Below, in pieces: positions 39,920 through 49,937 of a stretch of 64,000 nucleotides of DNA. Where the stretch lies: positions 44,956 to 108,955 of the forward strand of contig CAJWXP010000001.1 of assembly GCA_913049785.1 (NCBI GenBank), read 5' to 3'. This DNA is from an uncultured Dehalococcoidia bacterium (GTDB lineage Bacteria; Chloroflexota; Dehalococcoidia; Lucifugimonadales; UBA1127). Numbering within the stretch: position 1 is the first letter of the stretch; each line of letters starts with the position of its first letter. The notes below the pieces were generated by a model. That model was not told the origin of the DNA. It did not search any database and saw nothing but the letters and a program-made list of their open reading frames with translations. Position numbers and translations under genes: made by a program.

Positions 39920-40266
39920 TGCGAAGGTAGTAGCTTCTGTCTTATTCACCGTGTGACCTCGTGGGGCTTCAAATCGCTCAATGCCTACTATTCAGTGTGG
40001 CTTTGCGCTCGCGAAACTCTATTTCTCCAAAGTTTCCCACGGGCATCCTGCCCAGAACACCTGTCGATTGGTTTCAAATAAATTTCCAACAAATTTCCCC
40101 AACTCGAAATCAATCGACTGGTTGTTCTCGACTAAAACCGCCCAGATCCATCCATGAAGCCATTGCGCCCAGGGTTTGGTAGAATGCCGTTGCCGTTCCT
40201 CCATAAGTCGTCGCGCATGTTGGCGCTCCAGACGACCGTAGCTTGTTGGTCAGGGGTGTGCAGGCT

Positions 40267-41707
40267 GTGAACGATTCACGCATCAAGATTCATCCGCTTT
40301 TATGGATCATCATCGGGGCCGTTACCACTGTCGCCGTCGCATGGTCTGCCTACCTCATCGCCCAACTGGAATGGGACGTGGAACTCGTGACGGCAACCGC
40401 GCTCCTAGCCTCGTTAGTCATGCTGGCGTGCCTGTTCCCCATCCCTGTGGCGCCAAGGGTCAAGGCTGGGATGACCACCGCCCCATTGTTCGCAGCCGCC
40501 ATCGTGCTGGGACCCGGGTGTGCCGTTCTCGCAGCTGTGGTCGGTGGAGCAGGCTACCAGGTGGCGCTACGGTTCCGCTCACCTGGCGTGCGGATGCCCT
40601 GATACCAGACCGTTTTCAACCTATCTGAGACGACGCTTTCAACAGGGATGGCCGCGTTCATCTTCGACCAGATAGCAGACGGGAGCCTGGTCAGTGCATC
40701 CATCCTTTTGGCAGCCACAGCTATGTACGTGATCAACAGTGGTCTGGTTTCTCTGATTGCAGCAACCCAATTACGACAAAACCCCGTCAGATTTTGGTTG
40801 GTCGGTACTAGAGAGGGTGGCCCCCCCTGAACTGAGTCTGTTCGCCTTTGGGTACCTGGGTGCGTTGGCGTATGAGGCGAATGCTCTGGCTATAGTAGCT
40901 GTGCTCTTGCCGGTATTCATTGTGTATCACGCGTTCTTTAAGCTAACGGCTACCAACACGCAATTGGAGCAGGCGCTAAGCAGCGTACAGACCCTTCAAG
41001 GGCAACTCCTGCAAAACGCCAAGCTGGCCACGCTAGGAACCCTTACCCTCGACCTGGCGCATCAGTTGAAGAACCCATTGTTCATCACCGGCCAGCTGGA
41101 AAACCTCATGTGGAAGATACCCAAAGACGACCCTGTCGCAATTCAGATGGACGAGGCGCTCCAGGCTGCCTGGCGCACAAACCAGCTCATCGAAGCGTTC
41201 CTGAACGAAGCACAGCAGCGTTGGTCTCCCATGAACATCGTCACGCTATTGAATGAAGCTGTTTCATCGGCAATGGCGAAGACCAACAAGCCGGTTTCCA
41301 TAGAGCGGGACTACTCAGCGGATGAAGCTGAAGCAGAGGGCATGCCCACGTTGATGAGAGAGGCCCTGATGAACCTGGTAGTCAATGCCGTTGATGCTGT
41401 GCCAGATGGCGGAACGGTTGGGGTATCAATTGAAAGAGACGCTCAAAAGGGAGTTGTCATAACCATCAGCGACAACGGCTCTGGAATCCCTGAGGAACAG
41501 ATGGAACACCTATTTGAGCCGTTCTGGACGTCAAAAGAGGATGGAACGGGGATAGGACTGTTCTCTGCGAAGCACATAGTTGAACTGCATCAGGGGCAGC
41601 TGAGTGTGGTTAGTCATGAGGGGCTGGGAACGCGGGTGGTTGTGACCTTACCTATCACGGGCCTTCAGGGGGAACGTATTGATATCCCAACCCCCGGACG
41701 TTCCTGA
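40267..41707 (+). pseudogene. Membrane sensor histidine kinase interrupted by in-frame TGA and a homopolymer frameshift
   Basis: GTG start candidate VNDSRIKIHPLLW; TGA at 40600-40602 (SPGVRMP*YQTVFNLSETTLSTG); 7-C run at 40821-40827 where one fewer C restores GTREGGPPELSLFAFGYLG; intact HisKA/HATPase downstream (DLAHQLKNPLFITGQLENL, NLVVNAVDAVPDGG, GSGIPEEQMEHLFEPFWTSKEDGTGIGL). Confidence 0.85.
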
Positions 41708-42353
41708 TCATGTTGTGGGACTTCGCGGAAGTCTCAAGCTTGCGACGTAGGGATGACACGTACCATTTGAGGCTATCCTGAGAGCCCAGTTCCGTATCCC
41801 AAACCTCGCTGAGCAACTCATCGTGGGTGGCCACGCGGTGCCGGGTGTTCACAAGGTAGGCAAGCAACTTGAACTCCAGCGGGGATACATGGATCGTCTG
41901 TCCCTTTACCAGCACCAGGTGGGTGGGAGTGTCCAGATCTAAGAGTGCGTCCCTGTAGTGCGATGCCGACTCCTCTGGAGCAGCAGCGCGTCTAAGCAGC
42001 GATCGCACCCTGGCGAGGAAGGGCTCACGTGAGACCGGCTTGATGACGTACTCATCTGCGCCTACGTCTAACCCTCGTACCTGGTCCGCATCTTCACTCA
42101 GGGCGCTAAGAACCATCACCGGTGCTTCCGATAGTTCCCTGATGCGGTGGATCAACTGAAACCCGTTCATCCCGGGCATCCGCAGGTCTACGATGCTCAG
42201 GGTAGGACGGAGTTCATTGAACAGTTTTAGGGCACCTTCTGCGGTTGCCGCAGTGGTTACCTCATAGTCCTGTTCCTCCAACCACTCTCTCAGCATCTCC
42301 AGTACCTGGAACTCGTCGTCCACCAGGAGAATGCTGGAGTTGCTCATCGCCAT
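41655..42353 (-). CDS. OmpR-family response regulator
   Basis: SSILLVDDEFQVLEMLREWLEE, LSIVDLRMPGMNGFQLI, C-terminal winged helix VSPLEFKLLAYLVNTRHRVATHDELLSEVW. Confidence 0.93.
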   Translation of the reverse strand: MAMSNSSILLVDDEFQVLEMLREWLEEQDYEVTTAATAEGALKLFNELRPTLSIVDLRMPGMNGFQLIHRIRELSEAPVMVLSALSEDADQVRGLDVGADEYVIKPVSREPFLARVRSLLRRAAAPEESASHYRDALLDLDTPTHLVLVKGQTIHVSPLEFKLLAYLVNTRHRVATHDELLSEVWDTELGSQDSLKWYVSSLRRKLETSAKSHNMIRNVRGLGYQYVPPEGP

Positions 42354-42659
42354 GGTTCTCACCAACAGTGGGATTCCCTCAAAGGGCTCAACAAGACCTC
42401 GATACAAGAGACACTACGTGTCACGTCGACCCGATGTCAAGCGGAAATCGAGGTAGAGATACCGTGACTGGCTTCAAAGAACCACGCAGCTATAGGCATC
42501 ATGGGGAATGCAGATCGTTCGAAAGAAAGGTGCATGTCACAGGCTCGAGAGTGACAAAGCGGTTGTGGGAAGTATGTGTCGAACATCGACGGGCACTCGA
42601 TCGACAATGTTGCCCACGACACTCTTGACAGAGGCGTCTCGTGACGTTATTGTATTTCT

Positions 42660-43136
42660 ATGACACAAGACACACGGCCTACATTTGAATTGACTTTGGG
42701 TGAGGTGTCTCTCAAGGCACCTGAGACGCCTCTGTACCTGGCTCTCGCAGCGCAGGTACTTGAGGTGCGTCGGCAGGAGCTTCAAGAGAGGGGCGTTGGG
42801 ACGATCTCTTCACCTGGAGTTGGTGCTGTGCCTGTGGAAACCCCTGCTCCGACTCAGGAAGCCACGGCGCCTGTGACACAACCGGTAGCTGCGCCAGCGC
42901 CTGCACCTGTGACGGCTGCGACGCCTCCTACACGCAGGGCGCGGTGGTTCCATGACCAGTTCCCGCAGATCACCTTTGAGGACGGCTCCACACAGGTGAT
43001 GCCATCATTGGACGCATTGAAGGAGTTGTTGCGGAACCGTGGCTTACAGCCCCACCCACGTGGGGACGCTTCGATGTTGCTGTGGCAGGTGCGGAACCGT
43101 TTAGGGTTGACCGTGACGCAAGTGGAGCACGCCTAA
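42660..43136 (+). CDS. Hypothetical protein with Pro/Ala/Thr-rich centre
   Basis: 158-aa ORF with VPVETPAPTQEATAPVTQPVAAPAPAPVTAATPP linker. Confidence 0.55.
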   Translation: MTQDTRPTFELTLGEVSLKAPETPLYLALAAQVLEVRRQELQERGVGTISSPGVGAVPVETPAPTQEATAPVTQPVAAPAPAPVTAATPPTRRARWFHDQFPQITFEDGSTQVMPSLDALKELLRNRGLQPHPRGDASMLLWQVRNRLGLTVTQVEHA

Positions 43137-43156
43137 GCGCTGCAGGAACCTGTCCC

Positions 43157-45049
43157 CTACAACTGCTCTTTGATGTTCTGAGCAAGAGCCAATGTCATCC
43201 CCTGAACTGTGGTCAACTCTTCCATGGTTGCTTCACGTATCCCCTGAACGCTCCCAAATCGTTGGATCAACAGCTTCCGCCTCTTTGGCCCTATCCCCTG
43301 CACCGTGTCTAAGCCAGATTGTGTCTGTCGCTTTGACCGAAGCTTTTGGTGGTAGGTGATGGCGAACCGGTGGGCTTCATCGCGAACGCGCTGCACCAGG
43401 AACAGCCCCTGAGAGTTGCGAGGCAGGATCATAGGGTCAGGACTGTGGGGGACAAAGACTTCTTCTTCCTGTTTGGCCAGGGAGGCTAACGGTACCTGGT
43501 CTGTAGATATCCCCATCTCCATGAAAACAGTCTGCACAGCTGAAAGGTGGCCTTTGCCGCCATCGATGAGAATCAGGTCAGGAACGTTTTCCCACGAGTC
43601 GTCTGCGGGCTTTGTTTCTGATTCCGGGGTCTCGCCTTCCTGCTTGGCCATACGCTTAAAGCGGCGTTGCAGCATTTCCTTCATCATTGCGAAGTCGTCG
43701 GGCCCGTCCACCGTTTTGATCTTGAACCTGCGGTAGTGCTGCTTGCTAGGGCTCCCGTTCTGGAACACCACCATGCTGCCTACAGCGTCTGTGCCGCTGA
43801 TGTTGGAGATGTCATAGCACTCGATGCGGTTCGGCAGCCGTGGGAGGCTCAGGGCTTCCTGAACCTCGGCTAGGGCCGTATCGAGTGCGCCCTGGCCTGC
43901 GAGCCTTCGGATCCTGGACATGCTCAGGCCTTGGGCCGCGTTCTCCGCCACAAGGGACACCAGCTTCCGCTTCTCGCCTCGCACGGGGATGTGGAGAGAG
44001 ACAGGCCCGCCTCGTCGCGAAGAGAGCCACTCCGTCAGCAGAGGAGTCTCATCAGCTTCATGTTGAATGACCACCAGGGGAGGGACGAAGGAAGCGCGAT
44101 CATAAAACTGCTGAATGAAGGTGCCAATGACCTTGCCCTCTTCTTCATCTTGAACGCCGTCCATAATGAAGTGGTCCCGTCCTACCAGCTTCCCCTTCCG
44201 GATGAAGAACGCCTCTACCCACGCCTCGTTGCGTTCCTGGGCCATTGCCACCACATCCATGTCCTGGCTGCGTAGTGAGACCATCTTCTGCTCTTCATTG
44301 ACCCGCTCTATCGCCTGCATCTGATCCCGTATGCGCGCTGCCTGCTCAAACTCCAGGTTTTCAGCGGCGCTGGCCATGCGACGATTAAGTTGCCTGACAA
44401 CGTCTCCGGTCTTCCCTTCAAGGAACATCAAGACCTGCTCTATCACCTCTCGATAACTCGTCTGGTCGGCGTATCCCACACAGGGCGCTACACACCGATG
44501 TATGTAGTACTCCAGGCAAGGACGAGCGTCCGTGCCGGTGATGGTTTTGGTGCAGGACCGATAGGGGAAGAGCTTCTTCAGTAGGTCTAGCGTCTTGCGA
44601 ATAGAGCCGGTGCTGGCGAAGGGTCCGAAGTATCGAGCGCCATCGTTCAGTACTCTGCGCGTGAAGTAGACCTGTGGGAACTCCTCCCTGGGGTCGATCT
44701 TGATGTAAGGGTAGGTCTTATCGTCACGGAGTCGTGTGTTGTAGGGGGGGCGATGACGCTTAATGAGGGTGTTTTCCAGGATGAGCGCTTCGCTCTCAGA
44801 ATCCGTCACCACAAACTCGAAATCGACTGCCTGCTGCATCAGTCGCCGCGTCTTCGGCATCATGCCATAGGGTGTTCCGAAGTAGGACCGGAGGCGGTTG
44901 CGGAGGTTGGCAGCCTTGCCCACATACAGGAATCTACTGGATGTGTCCTTGAAGAGGTAAACACCCGGGCGAAGGGGTACGGAAGGCAAGCGCTCTCGCA
45001 TCTCAGCGTTTTCTTTGGTCTGGTTATCGGTAGTTATAGCCATCTTCAT
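43157..45049 (-). CDS. uvrC: Excinuclease ABC subunit C
   Basis: LPSVPLRPGVYLFKDTSSRFLYVGKAANLRNRLRSYF (GIY-YIG), IECYDISNISGTDAVGSMVVFQNGSPSKQHYRRFKIK, LILIDGGKGHLSA. Confidence 0.97.
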   Translation of the reverse strand: MKMAITTDNQTKENAEMRERLPSVPLRPGVYLFKDTSSRFLYVGKAANLRNRLRSYFGTPYGMMPKTRRLMQQAVDFEFVVTDSESEALILENTLIKRHRPPYNTRLRDDKTYPYIKIDPREEFPQVYFTRRVLNDGARYFGPFASTGSIRKTLDLLKKLFPYRSCTKTITGTDARPCLEYYIHRCVAPCVGYADQTSYREVIEQVLMFLEGKTGDVVRQLNRRMASAAENLEFEQAARIRDQMQAIERVNEEQKMVSLRSQDMDVVAMAQERNEAWVEAFFIRKGKLVGRDHFIMDGVQDEEEGKVIGTFIQQFYDRASFVPPLVVIQHEADETPLLTEWLSSRRGGPVSLHIPVRGEKRKLVSLVAENAAQGLSMSRIRRLAGQGALDTALAEVQEALSLPRLPNRIECYDISNISGTDAVGSMVVFQNGSPSKQHYRRFKIKTVDGPDDFAMMKEMLQRRFKRMAKQEGETPESETKPADDSWENVPDLILIDGGKGHLSAVQTVFMEMGISTDQVPLASLAKQEEEVFVPHSPDPMILPRNSQGLFLVQRVRDEAHRFAITYHQKLRSKRQTQSGLDTVQGIGPKRRKLLIQRFGSVQGIREATMEELTTVQGMTLALAQNIKEQL

Positions 45050-45172
45050 TCACGCTAGTACATCGTAAGAGCAAATCGTTGTCTGTGCTGAAGGCCAACA
45101 ACCTACGCAAGATACCGAGACACGCTGTAATCCAATACCCTTCTCGGTGTTGGGGCACCTAGGGAGAGCAGC

Positions 45173-45508
45173 TTAGCGAAGCAGGGTGGTGAACGTGATG
45201 AGAAGCGCCAGGACTACTGCGGCCAATATAGCAATACGAATAAGCTCTTTGGTCAGCAACAGGTCTCCCCGCATCGTTGTGCCGGATACTGTAGCTGCTA
45301 CGGGTTGAGGAGCTGGTGTAACCACACGTGGCGTGGGCTCCTGCACCTGGCTTGATGCCGCAGAATCTGTTGCCTCATCATCGGCGTCAGTGGCTTCAGC
45401 ATCCTGTGGCGTAGCAACTGCTGGTGCTGGCGCTTGGGGTTGTTCATTGTGCCTTCCGCGAGTGCGGTGGCCCCTGTGGGACGTAGACCCTCTTGAACTC
45501 CGGGGCAT
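45173..45508 (-). CDS. Hypothetical protein with low-complexity N-terminus and C-terminal TM helix
   Basis: 111 aa; basic/Pro/Ala-rich region followed by LIRIAILAAVVLALLITFTTLL. Confidence 0.5.
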   Translation of the reverse strand: MPRSSRGSTSHRGHRTRGRHNEQPQAPAPAVATPQDAEATDADDEATDSAASSQVQEPTPRVVTPAPQPVAATVSGTTMRGDLLLTKELIRIAILAAVVLALLITFTTLLR

Positions 45509-45577
45509 TGCTTTCCTCCACGCTATTGTGTGCTTCAGTGGGGGGCGTAGCGATTATTATTTGTTTAATGGATATGG

Positions 45578-46279
45578 CTATGGGGTTAATGCTACTGCCT
45601 GAGATACGACTACTGCTGAAGTCTCTATACCCAGCGTACCAGGGTTGACCATCATATGATACAGGAGCGGATCGTCCGGGTGGGCTTTGAAGTGCCGTTT
45701 GAAGAAACTTATCCGAGCCAGTTCTTCGTCTGAAATGTACTTTTCAGCCGCGTCCCTGCTCATTCCATCTCTACGCATGGTCGTCTCAATGCGGAATTCC
45801 AGTGGGGCGATCACCCCTACATGGAGCACGCCAGGGAAGTTTTTCAGGACCAGGTTGCTGCCTCGACCCATGATGACGACGTTGCCTCCTTCCGCAAGGT
45901 CTTTCAAGATGTCGCTGATGACTTCGAAAAACCTGTTCTCGTCCACTTCTTTGCTGGTTGTCGCCGTCTGCTCCTGGTCACCCTCAGGGTAGGGATGCAC
46001 CAGAAGTGCATCTATTCCAGGACCAAAGAACGGATCGCCGCCGGACCCGGTATAGGCTGAGCGTTCAAAGGCCGTCTGCAACAACCTGGTGAGTCGGTTC
46101 GCCAAAGACAGGTGCTCCTGCTCCTTCTCGGCCAAGGCGGACACCGTAGCGCCCACCCGTTTGGCGGCCTCTGCCAGGATGAGACGATCTACGTAATCGG
46201 CTCCGATTTTTCGCGCAACCTCTTGACCAACCTCTCGCGCGGCACCACCAAGCTGTCCATTAAGCGTGACAACTGCCAT
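45578..46279 (-). CDS. Cytidylate kinase-like family protein
   Basis: VVTLNGQLGGAAREVGQEVARKIGADYVDRLILAEAAKRVG; VVIMGRGSNLVLKNFPGVLHVGVIAPLEFRI. Confidence 0.8.
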   Translation of the reverse strand: MAVVTLNGQLGGAAREVGQEVARKIGADYVDRLILAEAAKRVGATVSALAEKEQEHLSLANRLTRLLQTAFERSAYTGSGGDPFFGPGIDALLVHPYPEGDQEQTATTSKEVDENRFFEVISDILKDLAEGGNVVIMGRGSNLVLKNFPGVLHVGVIAPLEFRIETTMRRDGMSRDAAEKYISDEELARISFFKRHFKAHPDDPLLYHMMVNPGTLGIETSAVVVSQAVALTP

Positions 46280-46526
46280 TGTGCCCTCCTGTTTTTGCTT
46301 AACCGAGTCGTCATTTCTTGAGGTAACTTAGCTGCCAGGAGACGTATGACCGGAACGTAGTGAAAGTTTACGCGAAATTCGATTAGCGTCAATGGGGTTT
46401 TTACAGCAAAATCAGCGATGAGCACAATTCACTTCAGGCAGATGGTGCGGAGGGCGAAGGGTAACCAGCGTTGGCCTGTAGGCGAGGATGGGTTGAGGTA
46501 GTGTTGCAGTGGAGGGGACGGAATTA

Positions 46527-47420
46527 TCAACTCCGAGGGTGAGCTTCTTCGTACTGTTCTCGCAGGTGATCGTCGGTCAGGTGTGTGTAGATTTGAGTGC
46601 TGGCGATGCTGGCGTGACCCAGGAATTCCTGCACTTGGCGAAGCGACGCGCCGCCTCGAAGCATGTGGGTGGCAAAGCTGTGTCGCAGCGTGTGCGGTGT
46701 AGTCGGCGTGGTAATACCCGCCCTTCGTGCATGCTCCTTCAGAATAAGCCAGAAGCCCTGCCTGGTCAGACGCTCGCCTCGACGGCTCAGGAACAATGCC
46801 TGTTCCTTGGTGTCAGAAACGAACGTGGGACGGGCCTCATCAATGTAGCGTTGAAGGGCGTTCAGAGCCTGGTCGTGAAAAGGAATAAGCCGTTCTTTTG
46901 AGCCTTTCCCCATGCATCGCACAAACTCCCCGGCCAGGTTTACGTCGCTGATCTGGAGCGCTACAAGCTCACTGACACGCATACCGGTGGCGTAGAGCAG
47001 CTCAAGCATTGCCTTGTCTCGTCGGGCCTCCCGGGTGTTGAGCTTCCCCGGTGTATCCAACAGCCGAGTCACCTCTTCCTCCGTCAGCGCGGTAGGCAGG
47101 TTCCGGCCGATCTTGGGCGAGGCCAGTTCGTTGGCGGGGCTAGCTTCAAGCACCCGCTCTTCAACCAGGAATGAGAAGAACGAGCGCACGGCTGCAGTCT
47201 TCCTCGCTCTGGTGGTGTCTGAATAGCCTTTGCTCTGCAGGAGCAGGACGAACTCAGAGAGGAGATTAGCGTTGACTTGATCCCAATCCTTGGCGGTTCC
47301 GTTACTGCCAAGGAATTCGACAAGCGAATAGAGGTCATTGCGGTACGCCATGATGGTGTTTCCGGAAAAGCCTCGCTCCACCGCAAGGTGGGTCAAGTAG
47401 GTGTCAACCTGAGCCTTCAT
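46527..47420 (-). CDS. xerD: Tyrosine recombinase XerC/XerD-like
   Basis: MLELLYATGMRVSELVALQISDVNL, HTLRHSFATHMLRGGASLRQVQEFLGHASIASTQIYTHL. Confidence 0.92.
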   Translation of the reverse strand: MKAQVDTYLTHLAVERGFSGNTIMAYRNDLYSLVEFLGSNGTAKDWDQVNANLLSEFVLLLQSKGYSDTTRARKTAAVRSFFSFLVEERVLEASPANELASPKIGRNLPTALTEEEVTRLLDTPGKLNTREARRDKAMLELLYATGMRVSELVALQISDVNLAGEFVRCMGKGSKERLIPFHDQALNALQRYIDEARPTFVSDTKEQALFLSRRGERLTRQGFWLILKEHARRAGITTPTTPHTLRHSFATHMLRGGASLRQVQEFLGHASIASTQIYTHLTDDHLREQYEEAHPRS

Positions 47421-47749
47421 GCCGTCCCCATGTCTGAAAGATGTGCCGAGTATATGGGAACAGCCGCGCCGATGACAGCTGAGCAGTTCTATACATAACT
47501 CGTGTGGCACCAATTCTACCATAAGAAACCCATCTGTCTAGCCATACATAATGATGATTCTCCAATCCATGGGCGAAGGTGGCTGAGTAAGATGGTCGCC
47601 TCGCATGAGCGCGAGGCGGCGTGCATGTAGCCAACGCTTTGGTCTCTGCAATGCCCTATCCGCCGCCTTGCTACGGCACTGGCTCGCGTGCTAGGATGGC
47701 TGCGCCTTTCTCCTACGAATAACAACACGATGAGTAACGGTGTACGTCT

Positions 47750-49306
47750 TTGGAACAACAGCAAGATCCACGATTAAAACAGCTTCAAGAACTCCGTGCC
47801 CAGGGTGCCCTTGGCGGCGGCGAGCGACGCATTGAGCAGCAGCATGAAAAAGGAAAGCTGACCGCGCGCGAGCGGCTGGAGCAGTTGCTTGACCCCGGTT
47901 CCTTTCAGGAGTTGGACAGCTTCGCCACCCATCGCGCTACCGACTTCGGACTGGCAGACCAGAAAGCTCTTGGAGACGCAGTTGTCACGGGATACGGTCA
48001 GGTCAACGGAAAACAGATATTTGTGTTCGCCCAGGACTTCACGGTGATGGGCGGCTCCCTCTCAGAAGTCGTTGCAGAGAAGATATGCAAGATTATGGAC
48101 CTAGCTATGAAGGTCGGCGCTCCGGTGGTTGGTATAGAGGACTCTGGCGGCGCGCGCATCCAGGAGGGCATCAGTAGCCTGAAGGGGTACGGAGACATCT
48201 TCCTGCGCAACACCCTGGCATCCGGTGTGGTGCCGCAGATCTCTGTGATCCTAGGCCCCTGCGCTGGAGGTGCGGTCTACTCGCCGGCCATTACGGACTT
48301 CATCTTCATGGCTGAGGGCACCGGGCAGATGTACATCACCGGCCCTGACGTCATCAAGGCTGTGACGGGCGAAGAGGTCACCCATGAACAACTTGGCGGC
48401 GCTGAGGCCCACACGGCGATCAGCGGCGTAGCCCATTTCGCCTTTCCCGACGAGACTGAATGCCTTGTCCAGGTCCGCAGACTTCTGGATTTCCTACCTT
48501 CCAGCAACGCTGAGGACGCTCCCCAGATCGAACGCACGGACGACCCTGATCGAATGTGTCCAGGGTTGAGCACCATTATCCCCGACGCGGCCAACCAAGC
48601 TTACGACATGATGCAGGTCATCACGGAAGTGGTGGACAACGGCGATTTCATGGAGGTCCAGCCGAGGAACGCGCAGAACATCATCATTGGTCTGGGTCGG
48701 TTAGACGGACGGTCGGTAGGCATTGTAGCTCAACAGCCTTCCCACTTGGCGGGGGTTCTGGACATCGACGCATCGCTGAAGGCGGCACGGTTCGTACGGT
48801 TCTGCGATGCCTTCAACATCCCTATCCTGACCTTTGTGGACGTGCCCGGATTCCTACCGGGCACGGAGCAGGAGCACGGCGGAATCATCAAGCACGGCGC
48901 CAAGCTCATCTACGCCTATGCCGAAGCCACGGTGCCGAAGGTGAGCGTCCTGACACGGAAGGCCTACGGCGGCGGGTACATCGTGATGGGCAGCAAACAC
49001 CTTCGCACAGACATCAACTACGCGTGGCCAACGGCGGAGATAGCGGTGATGGGGCCTGAAGGGGCAGTCAACGTCATCCATCGCGAGGCCATCCGCAACG
49101 CCGATGATGGTGATACCAAGCGGGCGGAGCTCATCCAAGAGTACAAAGACATGACCGCGAACCCGTATGTAGCGGCATCCCGGGGAATCATCGACGATGT
49201 CATAGACCCCGCAGAGACGCGCATCAAGGTGATCCGCTCCTTTGAGATGCTTCAGGATAAGCGCGATACACTCCCACCCAAAAAGCACGGGAACATACCC
49301 CTATGA
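47750..49306 (+). CDS. Acyl-CoA carboxylase carboxyltransferase subunit (propionyl-/methylmalonyl-CoA type)
   Basis: GIEDSGGARIQEGISSLKGYGDIFLRN, VDVPGFLPGTEQEHGGIIKHGAKLIYAYAEATVPKVSVLTRKAYGGGYIVMGSKHLRTD. Confidence 0.93.
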   Translation: MEQQQDPRLKQLQELRAQGALGGGERRIEQQHEKGKLTARERLEQLLDPGSFQELDSFATHRATDFGLADQKALGDAVVTGYGQVNGKQIFVFAQDFTVMGGSLSEVVAEKICKIMDLAMKVGAPVVGIEDSGGARIQEGISSLKGYGDIFLRNTLASGVVPQISVILGPCAGGAVYSPAITDFIFMAEGTGQMYITGPDVIKAVTGEEVTHEQLGGAEAHTAISGVAHFAFPDETECLVQVRRLLDFLPSSNAEDAPQIERTDDPDRMCPGLSTIIPDAANQAYDMMQVITEVVDNGDFMEVQPRNAQNIIIGLGRLDGRSVGIVAQQPSHLAGVLDIDASLKAARFVRFCDAFNIPILTFVDVPGFLPGTEQEHGGIIKHGAKLIYAYAEATVPKVSVLTRKAYGGGYIVMGSKHLRTDINYAWPTAEIAVMGPEGAVNVIHREAIRNADDGDTKRAELIQEYKDMTANPYVAASRGIIDDVIDPAETRIKVIRSFEMLQDKRDTLPPKKHGNIPL

Positions 49307-49316
49307 GCTGCGCACT

Positions 49317-49838
49317 ATGACCGCTGAAGACCAAGGTGGGTCGGAATCGGCTAAGAGCCGCACGTTCAATGTGGTGGTGGACGGCGCTTCGCTGACCGTC
49401 ACGGTGACCCCTGCAGATGAAGCCGCTGACGTCCAGGCTTGCGACAAGGGTTTCCAGGTCGCAGTGGACGGTCGTGCGTTCAGCGTTCAGGTAGAGTCTG
49501 GAACGTCAAAGGCAGCAGAGGCGACCATCAATGTGCCGCCTGTAGTGAGGGCCCCTCAGCGTTCAGCACCTGCGCCCAAGCCCGCAGCAACGCAGGCCGC
49601 ACCCACAACGGTGGCAGGCGAGACCGCGCTGACTGCTCCCATTCCAGGGACGGTAGTGCGCTATACTGTTTCCGAAGCCCAACAGGTAAAAGCCGGAGAG
49701 ACTGTTGTTGTGCTCGAAGCTATGAAGATGGAAAATACTTTGCCCGCGCCAGTTGATGGGGTGATCAAACAGATCTCCTTGCAGGCGGGGGCCAAGGTAG
49801 CACGCGGGGATGTTCTCCTGGTCATCGGCCCAGGGTAA
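49317..49838 (+). CDS. Biotin carboxyl carrier (biotin/lipoyl attachment) protein
   Basis: C-terminal GETVVVLEAMKMENTLPAPVDGVIKQISLQAGAKVARGDVLLVI biotinylation motif (EAMKME). Confidence 0.93.
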   Translation: MTAEDQGGSESAKSRTFNVVVDGASLTVTVTPADEAADVQACDKGFQVAVDGRAFSVQVESGTSKAAEATINVPPVVRAPQRSAPAPKPAATQAAPTTVAGETALTAPIPGTVVRYTVSEAQQVKAGETVVVLEAMKMENTLPAPVDGVIKQISLQAGAKVARGDVLLVIGPG

Positions 49839-49937
49839 ATAGCCTGGTGCAGCAGTAAATTGCTTAAAAAGATATTCAAATCAATGTGAGAGCATCCTGA
49901 CTATTTGGGAAGCCCACAAGGAGGGAAAGGCTACGTT

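Noticed and set aside
2656-40602. Genome-wide TGA reassignment (TGA = Trp) suggested by in-frame TGAs at 2656, 6805 and 40600
   Set aside because: Intact genes in the window use TGA as a normal stop (e.g. accDA and the ATGA-coupled gene pairs), and the TGA-interrupted genes also carry frameshifts or deletions. Nonsense mutation or error is simpler; only 63354 fits a specific recoding context.
46527-47420. Tyrosine recombinase as evidence of an integrated mobile element
   Set aside because: Sequence reads as a housekeeping XerC/XerD, with no attachment repeats, phage or plasmid genes beside it.
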